From Streptomyces sp. CMB-StM0423 (GTDB lineage Bacteria; Actinomycetota; Actinomycetes; Streptomycetales; Streptomycetaceae), in the NCBI RefSeq assembly GCF_002847285.1, contig NZ_CP025407.1:5955001-6019000 (forward strand): a stretch of 64,000 bases of DNA, in the 5' to 3' direction. Each line of letters starts with the position of its first letter. The first letter of the stretch is position 1. A model generated the notes under the pieces. That model was not told the origin of the DNA. It ran no database searches and saw only the letters and a program-made list of their open reading frames with translations. Both the position numbers and the translations under genes were made by a program. Positions 9,408 to 18,535 of the stretch are shown in pieces.

Positions 9408-9656
9408 ACCGCCGCCGAGGTACTCGGCCTGCTGCGGCACGCCGTCGACAGCCTCGGTGCCACCGTCGTGATGGTCACCCACGACCCGGCCGCCGCCGCC
9501 TGGGCGGACCAGGTGCTGTTCCTCGCGGACGGCGCCTTCGCCGACCGGCTCGCGGGCGGCTCCGCGGCGCAGATCGCCGGGCGGATGGCGGGCCTCGGCG
9601 CCCGTACCGCCGCCGGCCCCGTGCGGGACGAGACCCTGGCGGGGGTGCCGGCATGA
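9408..9656 (+). pseudogene. Truncated ABC transporter ATPase (C-terminal remnant)
   Basis: Frame-preserved homology begins at about 9408 with TAAEVLGLLRHAVDSLGATVV and contains the H-loop VTHDPAAAAWADQVLFL. Walker A, the Q-loop, the LSGGQ signature and Walker B, which should occupy the preceding ~170 residues, are absent; only 80-odd residues survive. The 200 bases between the tRNA and this point do not encode the missing part in any frame. The remnant ends in an ATGA overlap with an intact permease gene, so it was once the ATPase of that MacB/LolD-type exporter. It has no good start and cannot hydrolyse ATP. Confidence 0.85.
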
Positions 9657-12142
9657 TGCGCCCCAACGGACTCGCCCGCGCCGCCGTCCGCTTCAAGCCC
9701 GCGTCGTTCGCCGGGACCTTCGTGGTGCTGATGATGTCGGCGCTGATCGTCACGGCCTGCGGGATCCTGCTCGAAACCGGCCTGCGCGCCTCGGTGCCCG
9801 CCGAGCGGTACGAGAAGGCGCCGGTCGTCGCGGCGGCCGACCAGTACGAGTACGTCGTCACCGGCAGCGGCGAGGACCTGGAGAAGGAGGCCGTCCCGCT
9901 GCCGGACACCGCACGCCTCGACGCCGGACTGGCGGCGAAGGCCGCCGGGGCGCCGGGCGTCGCGGAGGCGGTCGCGGACTTCACCTTCCCGGTACGGACC
10001 GGGGACGGCCCGCTCACCGCGCACGGCTGGGGCTCGCACGCCTTCACCGGTACGGAACTGACGGCCGGCGGCGCGCCCCGTACCGGCGAAGTGGTGCTCG
10101 ACGCCGCCGCGGCCCGCGCCGCGCACGCCGGCGTCGGCGACACCGTCGCGCTGGAGACCGCCGCCGGGAAGCAGGACTTCCGCGTCGCCGGGCTCGCCGA
10201 AGCCGGCGCCGGGGACACCGCCCGGGAGCCGGGCTCCCTCGCCTGGTTCGCCGACAGCCAGGCACCCGTGCTCGCCGGGCACCCCGGCAAGGCGGACGCC
10301 GTCGCCGTACTGGCCGAGGACGGCACCGACGCCGGCTCCCTCGCCGGCTCCGTGAAGAAGGCCCTCGCCGGGTCGGACGCGCAGGTGCACGTCGGCGACG
10401 ACCGCGGTGCCGTCGAGGACCCGGGCCTGGCCTACGGCAAGGACACGCTCTTCGGCATCGGCGGCCCCTTCGGCGGCGTCGCCGCCATCGTCGCGGTCTT
10501 CACCGCGGCCGGGACCGTGGCGCTGTCCGTCTCGCAGCGGGCCCGGGAGTTCGCGCTCCTGCGCGCCGTCGGCGCCACCCCGCGGCAGATCCGCCGCGCG
10601 GTCTCCGCCGAGGCGCTGGTCGTCGCGCCGCTCGCCGGGATGCTCGGCACCCTGCCCGGCATCGGGCTCGCGCACTGGTGGTTCCGGCAGCTCCAGGACC
10701 GCGGCGCGGTCCCGGAGGCGGTCGGCCTGCACGTCTCGGGGCTGCCGCTGCTCGCCGCGGTCGGGGCCGGGCTGCTCACCGCGCTCGGCGCCGGCTGGGC
10801 GGCGGGGCGGCGGCCCGCGAAGTTGAAGCCGGGCCAGGCGCTCACCGAGGCGTCGATGGAACGGACCCGGCCGGGCGTGGTCCGTACCGCCCTCGGCGTC
10901 GTCGCCCTCGCCGGCGGCGCGACCCTCACCGGCGTCGCGGCCAACTCCTCCGGGGACGACGCGGCCGGCGCCTCCCTCGGCGTCGTCATGAGCTTCATGC
11001 TCGCCGTCGGGCTGCTCGGCCCGCTGCTGGCGCGGCTGTGCGCACGCCTCTTCGGCCTGCCGCTGCGCGCCGCGGGCGCGGCCGCGCACCTGGCCGCCGC
11101 CAACTCCCGCACCAACGCCCGCCGGCTCGCGTCCGCGATCACTCCGATCGCGCTCGCGATGGCGTTCGCCTCGACGCTCGTCTTCATGAACACGAGCGAG
11201 AACCACGCCGCCGACGAGCAGTTGCGTGCGGGCGTCACCGCGGACCACGTGGTGACCGACCCGGCCGGGCTGCCGGCGGACGCGGCGGCCGAGGCCGCCC
11301 GCGCACCGGGCGTGGACACGGCGGTCGGGGTGCTCAACACCCAGGTGCTGGTGCCGGTCGGCTCCGGCGAGTTCAAGTCGCTGCTGGGCGCGGCCACCCA
11401 GGGGGTCACCTCCGCCGGCAAGCTGGCGAAGGTGCAGGACCTGGACGTACGCGAAGGCAGCCTGGACCGGCTCGACAAGGACCGGATCGCCATCGACAAG
11501 ACCCTGGCGTCCTCCGCGGGCGTCTCCGTCGGCGACCGGCTGCCGCTCTACCTGCCGGACGGCACGAAGGCCGACCCGGAGGTCGTCTCGGTCTACGGCC
11601 GGGGCCTCGGCCTGGGCACGGTGACGATGGACCGGGCCGCCCTGGACGGGCACGTCACCTCGGGCTTCGACACGACGCTGCTGGTCCGCGGCGGGGACGC
11701 GCGGGCGCTCGGCGACCTGGGCGAGGTCACCGACGCGGCCGGCTACGCAACCGAGAAGAGCCTGGACGCGAAGCTGGGCTCCTGGTCCAACAAGACCATG
11801 GCCGCGGTCCTCGGCGGCTTCGCCGCCGTCGCCGCCGTCAACACCCTGGTGATGACGGTCCTCGACCGCCGCCGTGAGCTGGGCACGCTGCGCCTCGTCG
11901 GCTCCACCCGGCGCCAGGTGCTGGCGATGCTCCGCTGGGAGGGCGCCCTGGTCTCGGCGGTGGGCGTGGTCGTCGGCTCGGCGATCGCCGCGGCCACGCT
12001 GATCCCGATGATGAGCGGCCTGACCGGTGCGGCGCCGTACGTGCCGCCCCTGGTGTACGGGTCCTTCGTGGCCGGCGCGGGCGGTCTGGCACTGCTCGCG
12101 GTCACGCTCCCGGCGCGGGCGGTGCTGCGCCGCTGGTCGTAG
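9653..12142 (+). CDS. FtsX-like ABC transporter permease
   Basis: 829 residues, start ATG overlapping the stop of the ATPase remnant. It has two FtsX-type halves: an N-terminal helix (GTFVVLMMSALIVTACGILL), a long extracellular domain, three helices around residues 270-390 containing the signature LALREFALLRAVGATPRQ-like segment (REFALLRAVGATPRQIRR), then a second extracellular domain and a final set with RRRELGTLRLVGSTRRQVLAM. This is the usual duplicated permease of streptomycete peptide/lipid exporters. Its own ATPase is truncated, so it would need a partner from elsewhere or is decaying. No divergent TetR/two-component gene is nearby. Confidence 0.87.
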   Translation: MMRPNGLARAAVRFKPASFAGTFVVLMMSALIVTACGILLETGLRASVPAERYEKAPVVAAADQYEYVVTGSGEDLEKEAVPLPDTARLDAGLAAKAAGAPGVAEAVADFTFPVRTGDGPLTAHGWGSHAFTGTELTAGGAPRTGEVVLDAAAARAAHAGVGDTVALETAAGKQDFRVAGLAEAGAGDTAREPGSLAWFADSQAPVLAGHPGKADAVAVLAEDGTDAGSLAGSVKKALAGSDAQVHVGDDRGAVEDPGLAYGKDTLFGIGGPFGGVAAIVAVFTAAGTVALSVSQRAREFALLRAVGATPRQIRRAVSAEALVVAPLAGMLGTLPGIGLAHWWFRQLQDRGAVPEAVGLHVSGLPLLAAVGAGLLTALGAGWAAGRRPAKLKPGQALTEASMERTRPGVVRTALGVVALAGGATLTGVAANSSGDDAAGASLGVVMSFMLAVGLLGPLLARLCARLFGLPLRAAGAAAHLAAANSRTNARRLASAITPIALAMAFASTLVFMNTSENHAADEQLRAGVTADHVVTDPAGLPADAAAEAARAPGVDTAVGVLNTQVLVPVGSGEFKSLLGAATQGVTSAGKLAKVQDLDVREGSLDRLDKDRIAIDKTLASSAGVSVGDRLPLYLPDGTKADPEVVSVYGRGLGLGTVTMDRAALDGHVTSGFDTTLLVRGGDARALGDLGEVTDAAGYATEKSLDAKLGSWSNKTMAAVLGGFAAVAAVNTLVMTVLDRRRELGTLRLVGSTRRQVLAMLRWEGALVSAVGVVVGSAIAAATLIPMMSGLTGAAPYVPPLVYGSFVAGAGGLALLAVTLPARAVLRRWS

Positions 12143-12183
12143 GGGCCGGGGCAAGGGCGGCAGCCGGCACGTGCCGGTTCTCC

Positions 12184-13821
12184 TGCGTCTCCGACCCGTG
12201 CGGCCGTCTGCTGGCGGAGGAGTGCAACGGCCGGGCGGTGACCAGCACTTACGACGCGCTGGGCCGGAGGCTGCGCCGGGTGACCCCCTCGGGCGCCGCC
12301 TCCGACTGGTCGTGGACCCCCGAGGGCCGGGTGGCCGCGCTCACCACCGCCGGGATGACCGTCGCGTTCCGCCGCGACGCCCCCGGCAACGAGATCGAGC
12401 GGCGCGTCGGCCCGGCGGCCGTGCTCCGGCAGGTCTGGGACCAGGGCAGGCGGCTCGTGTCGCAGACGCTCGTCCAGGGCGGCGGCACCCGGCAGTGGGA
12501 CTTCCGCTACCGGGGCGCGGGCCGGATGACCGGTGCGGGTGCCGCCGAGATGACGCTGGACGGCCTCGGCCGGGTCACCGCGCTCACCTCGGCGGAGCAC
12601 AGCGAGCGCTACGCGTACGACCCGCTGGGCAACCTCACCGCGGCCGAGATCCGCGCCGGCGACCGGTTCGCCGAATCCGCGGACGACGACACCTCTCTCA
12701 CGTACTCCGGCACGCTGCTGCGCACCGCGGGACGCCGCAGGTACGAGCACGACGGCCAGGGACGGCTGGTCCGCAAGAGCGTGCGCACGCTGTCGGGCAA
12801 GCTCAGGGAGTGGGCGTACGAGTGGGACGCCGAGGACCGGCTCCTCGCGCTCACCTGTCCCGACGGGGCCCTGTGGGAGTACACGTACGACCCGCTCGGC
12901 CGCCGGATCGGCAAGCGCCGCCGGGACGGCTCGGCGACGACCCAGGAGACCGTCTTCGCCTGGGACGGCTCGCGCCTGGCCGAGGAGACCTCGGACGGCC
13001 GGGTGACGACCTGGGACTGGGAACCCGGATCCGACCGGCCGCTCACCCAGGTGGAAGGGCCTGCGGCACCCGGCCCGGAGCCCGGCCCGCAACTCGGGAA
13101 GGAACTCGGGCAGGAGGAGGTGGACCGGCGCTTCTACGCCATCGTCACCGACCTCGCCGGCACCCCCACCTCGCTGCTGGACCGCGAGGGCGCGGTCGCG
13201 TGGGAGCGGCGGGCCACGCTGTGGGGCCGGCCCCTGGCGGGCGGCTCCGACGGCGGGCCGGCGCCGGCAGTGAACTGCCCGCTCGACTTCCCCGGGCAGT
13301 ACCGCGACGCGGAGTCCGGGCTCCACTACAACAACCAGCGCTACTACGACCCCGAGACCTCGCGCTATCTCAGCCCCGACCCGCTCGGTCTCGACCCGGC
13401 CCCGAACCACCACGGGTACGTCGCCAACCCGCTCACCGAGATCGATCCGCTCGGCCTCACGCCGTGCAAGGTGGTCGTCCGCCACTTCACCACGAAGGAC
13501 AGCTACCAGCGGATCATGAGCGGCGGCGGGAAGGATGCCATCCTTCTCAAGGCCAGTGCCCCGGCGAAGGGACACCCGACCGGTGTCTACGTGACCCCGA
13601 TGAGCCCGGCGGACATCCTGAAGAAGCCGGGCGGCTTCAAGTCGTTCCTCGGCCTCACCAAGGAAAAGTCCGAGTACCTGATCGAGTTCGAGATGGACAA
13701 GGCCCTCTTCAAGGCGATCAGGGGTGATCGGGGCAAGCACGTATGGTACAGCCCAGGTGATCTCAATATCCCCAAGAGCGCGATCTCCTCTCACGGACCC
13801 ACCTCTGGCTGGACCCCCTAG
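12184..13821 (+). CDS. RHS/YD-repeat protein tip with HYD1-type ADP-ribosyltransferase toxin (5' truncated)
   Basis: The first usable start is GTG at 12238 (527 residues), but YD-repeat homology already begins near 12184 (SDPCGRLLAEECNG), so the N-terminal ~1000 or more residues of a normal RHS protein are missing. Repeats of the STYDALGRRLRR and YAYDPLGNLTA type run to the core motif QYRDAESGLHYNNQRYYDPETSRYLSPDPLGL, the conserved RHS boundary. The remaining ~100 residues start VRHFTTKDSYQRIM, followed by GVYVTPMSP: this resembles the Tox-ART-HYD1 domain, expected to ADP-ribosylate a target in a rival cell. It has no secretion signal. It follows the permease by about 40 bases. Confidence 0.8.
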   Translation, partial: CVSDPCGRLLAEECNGRAVTSTYDALGRRLRRVTPSGAASDWSWTPEGRVAALTTAGMTVAFRRDAPGNEIERRVGPAAVLRQVWDQGRRLVSQTLVQGGGTRQWDFRYRGAGRMTGAGAAEMTLDGLGRVTALTSAEHSERYAYDPLGNLTAAEIRAGDRFAESADDDTSLTYSGTLLRTAGRRRYEHDGQGRLVRKSVRTLSGKLREWAYEWDAEDRLLALTCPDGALWEYTYDPLGRRIGKRRRDGSATTQETVFAWDGSRLAEETSDGRVTTWDWEPGSDRPLTQVEGPAAPGPEPGPQLGKELGQEEVDRRFYAIVTDLAGTPTSLLDREGAVAWERRATLWGRPLAGGSDGGPAPAVNCPLDFPGQYRDAESGLHYNNQRYYDPETSRYLSPDPLGLDPAPNHHGYVANPLTEIDPLGLTPCKVVVRHFTTKDSYQRIMSGGGKDAILLKASAPAKGHPTGVYVTPMSPADILKKPGGFKSFLGLTKEKSEYLIEFEMDKALFKAIRGDRGKHVWYSPGDLNIPKSAISSHGPTSGWTP

Positions 13822-13845
13822 GACACCACCGCAACAGGAGCAACC

Positions 13846-14328
13846 GTGGACCTGACCGGATACCCCACCGACTTCGTCGCGGACCTCGGCTTTCCCGAGG
13901 CCGCGCGGAGATTCCTGGAGCGGCGGGCGCGGCACTGGCCGGGGCTTTTCCTGAACGGGGTACGTCTGGACGGTACGGCGCTGGGGAGTTGGCAACTGCC
14001 GGAGGAGCCGGACGCGTCCGAGTCGAACATCCTCGGCTTCGCCCGTGACGCCGCGATGGAGCAGCACTGGGAGGACGAGGGGTACGCGCTGGACGGCACC
14101 GGCGAGGGGCCGTTCGCCCTGTTCTACTCGCGCTACGGCCGGCCGCTGACGGCCGGCGCGGTCACCGGTGTCTCGGGCGTACCGGAGCAGGTCGCCGAGT
14201 CCGTCGAGTCCATCGGCCTCATGCTGAGCGGCTTCTTCGTGGTCAGCCTCCTCACCCCGGACGACCCGGCCACCGACCCCTTCTCCGGGACCGTTCTCCG
14301 CGACCTGCGCGAGAGCTTCGCGCAGTGA
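13846..14328 (+). CDS. Candidate immunity protein for the RHS toxin
   Basis: 160 residues starting at GTG 25 bases after the toxin gene, with AGGAG upstream. The protein is soluble and acidic, beginning MDLTGYPTDFVADLGFPEAARRF, and has no recognised catalytic motif. Position directly after a polymorphic toxin domain, tight spacing and acidic composition are the hallmarks of cognate immunity proteins. This is an inference from context; I do not recognise the family. Confidence 0.55.
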   Translation: MDLTGYPTDFVADLGFPEAARRFLERRARHWPGLFLNGVRLDGTALGSWQLPEEPDASESNILGFARDAAMEQHWEDEGYALDGTGEGPFALFYSRYGRPLTAGAVTGVSGVPEQVAESVESIGLMLSGFFVVSLLTPDDPATDPFSGTVLRDLRESFAQ

Positions 14329-14362
14329 GGCCGGCGGCGGGAGACGATGGTCCGGCCGGATC

Positions 14363-14674
14363 ATGACGGAGGAATTCACGACGGACCTCGACGAGGGAAT
14401 GCTGAGGTATTTCCGGGACATCGCCGATGTCATGGTGCGGCGCATCGGCATTTCCCGGGCCGAGGCTGTGGCCCGTATCAACCGGGCGTACGGCGGCATG
14501 GAAATCGGGCCGTACCCCGGCCTCATGTGTCACGAGCTGCCCGAATTCTGGGCCTACGGCCTCTGCTGCGCGGGGGACGTGCCGTACCGGGAGCCGGACG
14601 CGGATCCCGCCGGCTGGGACGTCCGCGAGGCGCCGCCGCGGGGCGGGCCGGAGTGGACGCTGCCGGAGGACTGA
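14363..14674 (+). CDS. Small hypothetical protein, possible second immunity gene
   Basis: 103 residues beginning MTEEFTTDLDEGMLRYFRDIADVMVRRIGISRAEAVARIN. The segment GISRAEAVARINRAYGGMEI and the Trp/Cys-containing second half are reminiscent of small proteins found in toxin-immunity arrays of actinobacteria. It follows the first candidate immunity gene by 34 bases on the same strand. No signal peptide or membrane helix is present. Function is unknown. Confidence 0.5.
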   Translation: MTEEFTTDLDEGMLRYFRDIADVMVRRIGISRAEAVARINRAYGGMEIGPYPGLMCHELPEFWAYGLCCAGDVPYREPDADPAGWDVREAPPRGGPEWTLPED

Positions 14675-14695
14675 GTCTGCGGACGGCTTTCGGGG

Positions 14696-16264
14696 TCAGA
14701 GGCGGTCGTGGAGGAGGCGGGACAGCTCCACGCGGCGGGTCTTGAGGGTCGCGGTGCGGGGGAGTTCGGCGAGCGGGAGGTGGACGGGCGCGCCGAGCTG
14801 GGGGTAGTCGGCGGTGGCCGCCTGCCAGCGGGCGGGGGCCAGGGGCTTGTCGTCGCGGGTGCACAGCACGGGGACCGGTTCCGCGTCGGGGCCCTGGACG
14901 ACGACGAGTTCGACGAGTTCGTCGAGGCGGTCCAGGACGGCGTCCTCGATCTCCAGGCTGGAGCCGACGCCGGGGATGGTGTCGATCTCGCGGTCGAGCA
15001 TGTGCAGGCACCCGGCGCGGGTGCGGTAGCCGACGTCGCCGGTGCGCCACCAGCCGTTGTGGACGTTCTCGTCGTAGCGCTCCTGCTCACCGTGGTACGT
15101 CTTGGCGATGCCGTCCCAGCGGACCTCGATGAACCCGGGGTTCGTCGCGGAGACCCTCCGGTCGTTCCGGGGGACGACGCGGACCCGGGCGCTGCCCGGC
15201 AGCGGGAAGCCGACGCAGCGGCCGTCCATGCCGTGGGCGTCGCGGCGGAAGTAGGGGCGGCCCACGGCGGGGCCGACCTCGGACTGGCCGTAGATCTGGA
15301 AGAACTGCGGCGCTCGGCGGCGGGAGGCGTCGAGAAGGCGGCGTACGGTGCGCGGGTGGATGGCGTCGAAGGTGGAGGAGAAGTACTTCACGGACGCGAG
15401 GGGCTCGCGCGGGTCGTCGGCCAGGCCCTCCCAGGCGAGGAACGAGTTGGGCAGCGCCTCGATGAGCCCGGGCCGGTTCTTCAGGAAGAACTTCGCGACG
15501 TCCGCGGGCTCGTGGTTGTTGAGCAGCAGCGTCGGCATGCCCTTCATCAGCACCAGCGACATCGCCGCGAACAGCCGCGAGTGCACGAACGGCACGCTGA
15601 CCGCGACCGTCTCGCGGCGGCGCAGCAGCGCGAGCATGACGAGCTGCGGGCGCAGCCGGGCGCGCATGGTGCGCGGGGTGTGGACGACCAGCTTCGGTAC
15701 GCCCGTGGTGCCCGAGGTGTGCGTGATCATCGCGGGCTCGTCCAGCCCCTGGTACGCCGGCGGTACGGGCGGGGAGCCGGCGAGCCGGGCCAGCGACGCC
15801 ACGCCGCGGCCTGCGCCCGCCACGCCGATCACGGAGGTGGCCAGCTCGTCGAGGGGCAGGCCGGCCAGCTCGGCGAGCTTCGGGCCGTCGGTGAGCAGGT
15901 GGGGGCGGTGCGGGCCGTGCAGCCGCCTGAGGAGGGCGGCGACCGTGGGCGCGGGCAGGGCGGGGGAGAGCAGGACGGGGATCGCGCCGAGCCGGGCGGC
16001 GGCGGTGGCGAGCAGCCAGGCGTCGAAGTTGGCCCGCTTGTAGACGACGACGTGCTCCCCGGCCCGTACGCCCGCCGCCGCCAGCCGGTTCGCCAGGTCC
16101 GCCGCGAAGAGCGCCACCTCGGCGACCGTCAGCCGGCGGCCGGCCTCGGGCAGGGCGTCGAGGTCGTGGTCGAGGGTCAGCAGGGTGGCGCCGTGCTTCG
16201 CCGCGGCCCGCTCCGGCACCGTACCCAGATAGAGGCCGCGCTTGTGGTTCGGAATCTGGCTCAT
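14696..16264 (-). CDS. AMP-dependent synthetase/acyl-CoA ligase
   Basis: 522 residues from ATG 16264 (MSQIPNHKRGLYLG), chosen because TGGAGGGCCTC lies directly upstream; an in-frame start at 16291 exists. Adenylate-forming motifs are present: A3 HTSGTTGVPK, A5 IYGQSEVGP and A7 WWRTGDVGY, then LDREIDTIPG and a C-terminal PRTATLKTRR carrying the likely catalytic lysine. It should activate a carboxylic acid as acyl-AMP and transfer it to CoA or a carrier. The substrate is not deducible. It stands alone between the toxin cluster and a lactonase. Confidence 0.8.
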   Translation of the reverse strand: MSQIPNHKRGLYLGTVPERAAAKHGATLLTLDHDLDALPEAGRRLTVAEVALFAADLANRLAAAGVRAGEHVVVYKRANFDAWLLATAAARLGAIPVLLSPALPAPTVAALLRRLHGPHRPHLLTDGPKLAELAGLPLDELATSVIGVAGAGRGVASLARLAGSPPVPPAYQGLDEPAMITHTSGTTGVPKLVVHTPRTMRARLRPQLVMLALLRRRETVAVSVPFVHSRLFAAMSLVLMKGMPTLLLNNHEPADVAKFFLKNRPGLIEALPNSFLAWEGLADDPREPLASVKYFSSTFDAIHPRTVRRLLDASRRRAPQFFQIYGQSEVGPAVGRPYFRRDAHGMDGRCVGFPLPGSARVRVVPRNDRRVSATNPGFIEVRWDGIAKTYHGEQERYDENVHNGWWRTGDVGYRTRAGCLHMLDREIDTIPGVGSSLEIEDAVLDRLDELVELVVVQGPDAEPVPVLCTRDDKPLAPARWQAATADYPQLGAPVHLPLAELPRTATLKTRRVELSRLLHDRL

Positions 16265-16586
16265 GAGGCCCTCCACCCAGACCGGCGTCACGTTCGGTTA
16301 CGCGGGGGCGGCGGGCCGCCCGGGGTCGCGCGCCGACAGTGTGGGGCGGCCGGCTTGGCCGCCAACAGGGGGCGACTTGGCGTCTACTTGAGGATTCGTC
16401 ACGGGAAAGGCGACATACAAGACACGCCCGACCTCTCGGGCGTCGGATTCGGGGTGTGAGGTCGTGTTTGATTAGACGTTCGAATCGTGAAGTCCGGTGC
16501 CCGCGGGCTCCGGTGGCCGCTCCGGACCCCCCCGGCCCGCCACGAGGTGACACAACGTGACGGGCCCGGGGGCCGGCCCGCCGCGC
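16265..16586. other. Intergenic stretch without a gene
   Basis: These 322 bases separate two minus-strand genes and presumably hold the promoter of the acyl-CoA ligase. The central part around 16440-16500 is noticeably less GC-rich (GTGTTTGATTAGACG). I see no conserved gene or RNA here. Confidence 0.5.
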
Positions 16587-17744
16587 TCAGGTGGGCAGGA
16601 CGCAACCGGTGGACGCCGTCGCGAACGGCTCGCCCGACGCGGTGAGCGCACCGGTGTCGGCGTCCACCGTGAACACGCCGATGGTGCGGCCCCGTTCGTT
16701 GGCCGAGTAGAGCAGCGCGCCGTCTGGCGAGAGCGTGATGTGTCGCGGCCAGTTGCCGCCGCAGGGCACGGTGTCCACGAGGCGCAGCGCGGCGCCGTCG
16801 TCCTCGACGGCGAGGCGGGCGACGCTGTCGTGGCCCCGGTTGGAGAGGTAGACGAAGCGGCCGTCCGCCGAAACGGTGATCTCCGCGGGGTAGTTGCCGC
16901 CGGGGTCCACGTCGCCGGGGAGGGTCGGCAGGCTCGCCAGCCGGGTCAGCTCGCCGGTCTCCGCGTCGTGGGCGTACGCGGTGACGGTGCTGTCCAGCTC
17001 GTTGGCCACATAGGCGTACGCGCCCCGCGGATGGAAGACCAGGTGCCGCGGCCCGGCGCCCGGCACTGCCTTCGCCTCGGAGACCGGCGAGAGGGCGCCG
17101 CTGCCGGGGTCGAGCGCGTAGGTGTAGACGGAGTCGGTGCCCAGGTCCACGGCGTAGACGAAGCCGCCGGCGGGGTCGGTGACGATCTGGTGCGCGTGCG
17201 GGCCCTCCTGGCGGTCCGGGTCGGGTCCCGAACCGGAGTGCTGGACGAAGCCGGTGCGCTCGCCGACGCTGCCGTCCGCCTCGATGGCGTGCGCGGCGAC
17301 GCTGCCGCTGCTGTAGTTGGCGCTGAGCAGATGCCCGCCGCCGGGGTGCACCGACAGGTGCGTAACGCCGGTGCCGCCGGTGGACTGCACGCCGCCGAGC
17401 GCGCTGAGCGCGCCGTCCGCGCCGATGGCGTACCCCCGTACGCCGCCTTCGGCGCCGCCGCCGACGGTGGAGTAGAGGACGCCGCCGGCGGGGGAGAGGG
17501 CGAGGAAGTCGGGGTTGGTGACGTTGCCGAAGCCGCCGTCGGCGGCGGCGAGGGCGCCGGTGGCGGTGTCGTAGGTGCAGGCGAGGATGCCCTGGCCGTA
17601 GGTGCCGAGGTAGAGGGAGCGCCGGGCGAGGGGGCGGGCGGTCTGCGGCGGGCCGGCGTGGGCGGTGCCGGTGCCTGTGGTGCCGAGTGCGCCTATGCCT
17701 GCGGCGCCCATGAGGACGGCGCGGCGTGTGGGGCGGGACGGCAT
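16587..17744 (-). CDS. Tat-exported lactonase-family seven-bladed beta-propeller protein
   Basis: 385 residues. The N terminus MPSRPTRRAVLMGAAGIGALG is a twin-arginine signal followed by a signal-peptidase-like AHA. The mature part shows the regular repeats of the 6-phosphogluconolactonase-like (YbhE) family: LYLGTYGQGI, NPDFLALSPAGGVLYS, GVTHLSVHPGGGHLLSANYSSG, GPRHLVFHPRGAYAYVANELDS and WPRHITLSPDGALLYSANE. Export makes a housekeeping pentose-phosphate role unlikely; an extracellular lactonase or related carbohydrate role is more probable. The start is supported by GGAGG six bases upstream. Confidence 0.82.
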   Translation of the reverse strand: MPSRPTRRAVLMGAAGIGALGTTGTGTAHAGPPQTARPLARRSLYLGTYGQGILACTYDTATGALAAADGGFGNVTNPDFLALSPAGGVLYSTVGGGAEGGVRGYAIGADGALSALGGVQSTGGTGVTHLSVHPGGGHLLSANYSSGSVAAHAIEADGSVGERTGFVQHSGSGPDPDRQEGPHAHQIVTDPAGGFVYAVDLGTDSVYTYALDPGSGALSPVSEAKAVPGAGPRHLVFHPRGAYAYVANELDSTVTAYAHDAETGELTRLASLPTLPGDVDPGGNYPAEITVSADGRFVYLSNRGHDSVARLAVEDDGAALRLVDTVPCGGNWPRHITLSPDGALLYSANERGRTIGVFTVDADTGALTASGEPFATASTGCVLPT

Positions 17745-17917
17745 GGGAGACCTCCAGTGGGGGATGGAGTGACGTGGGGTGGCATGTCCCGGCCATGAGC
17801 ATGCCGGGACCCCCGGGGCGGGTCAACGGCGCCGGGGCCGGTTGGGCCGAGGCACGGAGCCGGTGGACACCCCGCCGAGGGCCGCCCGTTCCGTACCCCT
17901 TCACCGCCCCCGGGGGA

Positions 17918-18535
17918 TCACCAGCCCTCGGCGCCCGCCGCCTCCGCCGCGATCGTGGTCGTCTCGCCGTGCCCGGTCCGTACGACCGTCTCCGGCGGCA
18001 GCGTCAGCAGCCGCGCGCGGATCGACGCCTCGATCGTCGGGCGGTCGGAGTACGAGCGTCCGGTGGCGCCCGGGCCGCCGTGGAAGAGGGTGTCGCCGGT
18101 GAACACGGTGCCCAGCTCAGGGGCGTAGAGGCAGACGGCGCCCGGCGCGTGCCCCGGGGTGTGCAGGACCGTCAGCTCCGTGCCCGCGACCGGCAGCGTC
18201 TGGCCGTCGGCGAGGGCGGCGTCGGGGGCGCGGTCGGGGTGGGTCATGTCCCACAGCACCCGGTCGTCGGGGTGGAGCAGCACCGGTGCGCCTGTCTTGG
18301 CGGCGAGGGCGGGGGCGGCGTCGATGTGGTCGTCGTGCGCGTGGGTGCAGACGATCGCGGTGACGCGGCGGTCGCCGACGGCGGCGGCGATGGCGTCGGA
18401 GTCGTGCGCGGCGTCGATGACGAGGGCCTCGGTGCCGTCGCCGACGATCCACACGTTGTTGTCGACGTCCCAGGTGCCGCCGTCGAGCGAGAAGGTGCCG
18501 GAGGTGACCAGGTGGTCGATGCGGGCGCGGCTCAC
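17918..18535 (-). CDS. MBL-fold hydrolase of the mycothiol formaldehyde pathway
   Basis: 205 residues starting at GTG, whose GTGA overlaps the stop of the dehydrogenase gene. The metal-binding motif THAHDDH (CTHAHDDHID), then HTPGHAPGAV and FTGDTLFHGG mark a glyoxalase II-like metallo-beta-lactamase fold. In actinobacteria this gene is regularly paired with S-(hydroxymethyl)mycothiol dehydrogenase, where it is thought to hydrolyse the formyl-mycothiol thioester to formate and free mycothiol. The translational coupling seen here supports the pairing. Confidence 0.85.
   Translation of the reverse strand: MSRARIDHLVTSGTFSLDGGTWDVDNNVWIVGDGTEALVIDAAHDSDAIAAAVGDRRVTAIVCTHAHDDHIDAAPALAAKTGAPVLLHPDDRVLWDMTHPDRAPDAALADGQTLPVAGTELTVLHTPGHAPGAVCLYAPELGTVFTGDTLFHGGPGATGRSYSDRPTIEASIRARLLTLPPETVVRTGHGETTTIAAEAAGAEGW

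Noticed and set aside
9146..12154. 1002-residue minus-strand frame opposite the permease and tRNA
   Set aside because: It runs through a tRNA and an FtsX permease; composition is that of antisense GC-rich DNA.
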